From Bryobacterales bacterium (GTDB taxonomy: Bacteria > Acidobacteriota > Terriglobia > Bryobacterales > Bryobacteraceae), in assembly GCA_003142355.1 (NCBI GenBank), contig PLMF01000380.1:14027-20771 (forward strand): a stretch of 6,745 bases of DNA, read 5' to 3'. Both the position numbers and the translations under genes were made by a program. Numbering within the stretch: position 1 is the first letter of the stretch; each line of letters begins with the position of its first letter. Under the pieces are notes generated by a model that ran no database searches, was not told the origin of the DNA, and saw only the letters and a program-made list of their open reading frames with translations. Positions 5,865 through 6,745 of this stretch are shown here, in pieces.

Positions 5865-6529
5865 GAACGTTTTCCCATCCGAGGCGGGCCCAGCGGGCAA
5901 ATCACGTCGATATCGGAATCCAGGTACCGGGCGACCTGATGGAGCATCCCCATGAACAAAATGCCGCTTTCCCCGGCGCCCAAGGTCCCATTGATGCGCG
6001 CCGCGATGAAACGGTCTCGCTTCTCGAGCAGCGTGTCGTGCAGTTGTTTCTGGCGGACCTGGGTGCGGGGGGTGGCCCCGGCAGCGAACGCCGCGGCCGC
6101 AAGCTGGTATTCTTCAACGAGCAACTCGGGCGACTCGGTACCCATCAATGTGGCGCCCCGCGCCTGGAGTTTGAGGAGCAACCCGTGGTTCCGGTTCCCC
6201 GCCGAGGCCAACTCGGACACAATCTCCTGCTCGTGCCGGCAGACCGGCAATCCGTCCTGATAGACCCGCAGGGAGCCGGGGGCTACCGGCAGTTTGGCGA
6301 CCACGCTCTCGATCCGGGCCCACATCTTGTCCACCACGGCCGCATTCTGCGACAGACCCTGCCGCCCCAGCGCCGACAGTTTCATGCCTCGCACCGCCGC
6401 CCCCAGGGTGCCCATGTCCGCCAGAGTGTGGATGATCGGGATGTAGACGAGTTTTCTTCCACTTGCACCGGATTGGCCGTTATTCATCTCGGCAAGACCT
6501 GGATACACCTCCTGGGGAACGGAGTGCAT
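5861..6529 (-). CDS. Conserved protein of unassigned family, possible TraB/TIKI-like fold
   Basis: This 222-residue protein belongs to no family I can name with confidence. Its N-terminal half has RKLVYIPIIHTLADMGTLG (25-43), with histidine H34. The middle has VYQDGLPVCRHE (89-100) and GATLMGTESPELLVEEY (125-141). The C-terminal part has EKRDRFIAARINGTL (169-183), then GILFMGMLH (189-197) with H197. The order of an N-terminal strand ending in His, an R-x-x-x-I/M-A-x-x-I helix and a strand ending GxxH resembles TraB/GumN/TIKI-like and EreA/ChaN proteins; this is inference. There is no signal peptide or membrane segment, so it is probably cytoplasmic. The start is unsure: the ATG at 6529 has no Shine-Dalgarno. 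The ATG at 6487 (208 residues) has AGGAGG 20 bases upstream, which is too far, and begins closer to the conserved part. The stop overlaps the regulator ATG, so it is first in the operon and co-translated with the regulator. Confidence 0.75.
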   Translation of the reverse strand: MHSVPQEVYPGLAEMNNGQSGASGRKLVYIPIIHTLADMGTLGAAVRGMKLSALGRQGLSQNAAVVDKMWARIESVVAKLPVAPGSLRVYQDGLPVCRHEQEIVSELASAGNRNHGLLLKLQARGATLMGTESPELLVEEYQLAAAAFAAGATPRTQVRQKQLHDTLLEKRDRFIAARINGTLGAGESGILFMGMLHQVARYLDSDIDVICPLGPPRMGKRS

Positions 6530-6639
6530 GAAAAGATAGAGTGTTGAAAATACCTTGAACTCTCACAAGTTTCTCGCGCGCCCTGGCGTGGGTTTTCGGC
6601 CGCCACTTAAACGTATCGGCTCTTGGCCGGTAATCTTTA

Positions 6640-6660
6640 GGGGCGCGGGAATTTCGCCCC
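6640..6660. repeat. GC-rich hairpin, 6-bp stem
   Basis: GGGGCG (6640-6645) pairs with CGCCCC (6655-6660) around a 9-base loop. On the minus strand it is followed by TAAAGATT rather than a T-run. It is therefore at best a weak terminator for a gene beyond the right edge; other roles cannot be judged. Confidence 0.3.
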
Positions 6661-6682
6661 CGGCCGCCGGGAGCACGCGGCG

Positions 6683-6709
6683 CCAGGGCGAGGCATGCCC
6701 GGCCCCTGG
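6683..6709. repeat. Imperfect 27-base palindrome upstream of the operon
   Basis: The outer arms CCAGGG and CCCTGG and the inner GGCATGCC are symmetric, with unequal 3- and 4-base spacers between. The flanking block CGCCAGGGCG (6681-6690) recurs as its exact reverse complement CGCCCTGGCG at 6579-6588, about 100 bases nearer the operon start. It could be a paired operator, or chance in GC-rich DNA. Confidence 0.4.
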
Positions 6710-6745
6710 AGTTTCTACATTTGTGGTGGGGCAGGCGGTTCCGCC

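Larger units (their letters stand above)
6530..6745. other. Non-coding stretch upstream of the operon, dyad-rich
   Basis: No gene is supported here. Two minus-strand frames stay open over much of it, but they have no start in the window and the translations are Arg/Pro/Gly-rich without recognisable motifs. It should hold the operon promoter. I found no GG-N10-GC sigma-54 element and no convincing -35/-10 pair on the minus strand. Several GC-rich dyads are present: GGGGCG/CGCCCC around 9 bases (6640-6660), a 27-base imperfect palindrome (6683-6709), CGGC/GCCG arms in CGGCTCTTGGCCG (6617-6629), and GGCGGTTCCGCC at the right edge (6734-6745). Confidence 0.5.

Noticed and set aside
4446..5939. 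A 497-codon open frame on the plus strand opposite the response regulator
   Set aside because: Same cause. The translation is rich in His, Gln and Arg with no recognisable motif, and the minus strand carries all NtrC signatures.
6640..6660. Intrinsic terminator
   Set aside because: The stem is good but no T-run follows on either strand, so it is recorded only as a hairpin.
6566..6745. Minus-strand open frame that could be the 3' end of a gene entering from the right
   Set aside because: It stays open to a TGA near 6566, but its translation is Gly/Pro/Arg-rich with no motif and GC-rich DNA yields such frames by chance. Sequence beyond the edge would decide.
1..6745. CRISPR arrays, tRNA or rRNA genes, insertion sequences and attachment sites
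   Set aside because: No regularly spaced repeats, cloverleaf-like segments, transposase motifs or flanking terminal repeats were seen on either strand.

Overview
The window is a gas-vesicle (gvp) gene region in which every supported gene lies on the minus strand, so transcription runs from right to left. DNA is GC-rich and gene junctions are very tight. The content points to a bacterium: an NtrC-type sigma-54 activator, bacterial ribosome binding sites and GvpA/GvpF/GvpL/Hsp20 genes. The lineage cannot be fixed from the sequence. A GC-rich Gram-negative such as an acidobacterium or a deltaproteobacterium-like group would fit, but this is a guess.

In transcription order the layout is: (1) about 216 bases without a recognisable gene at the right edge (6530-6745), holding several GC-rich dyads; (2) a conserved protein of unassigned family (5861-6529) whose two histidine-centred motifs resemble the TraB/TIKI-type hydrolase-like fold; (3) a complete NtrC-family response regulator with receiver, AAA+ and Fis-type HTH domains (4422-5864); (4) a gas-vesicle-type Hsp20 small heat-shock protein, GvpH-like (3914-4441); (5) a Cdc48/p97/VAT-type double AAA+ ATPase (1761-3917); (6) a 280-residue GvpF/GvpL-family protein (926-1768); (7) a 220-residue GvpF/GvpL-family protein (267-929); (8) a 198-base non-coding gap (69-266); and (9) the first 22 codons of the structural gene gvpA (1-68), which runs off the left edge.

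Genes 2 to 7 form an unbroken chain of overlapping reading frames. Three junctions are ATGA overlaps, one is an 8-base overlap and one is a 20-base overlap, so the six are almost certainly one translationally coupled operon. gvpA is set apart by a gap that holds two GG-N10-GC (sigma-54-like) promoter candidates and upstream dyads. This is the arrangement expected if the operon's own NtrC-type protein switches on the highly expressed shell gene.

The proposed division of labour is part established and part inferred. GvpA is the shell protein. The GvpF/L pair are minor assembly proteins. The Hsp20 is likely a holdase for the very hydrophobic GvpA. The Cdc48-type unfoldase is an unusual partner that may remodel or recycle gas-vesicle proteins. 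The response regulator controls expression. The role of the first gene is unknown. No histidine kinase, gvpN, gvpK, gvpG or gvpJ is present; some of these may lie beyond the left edge.
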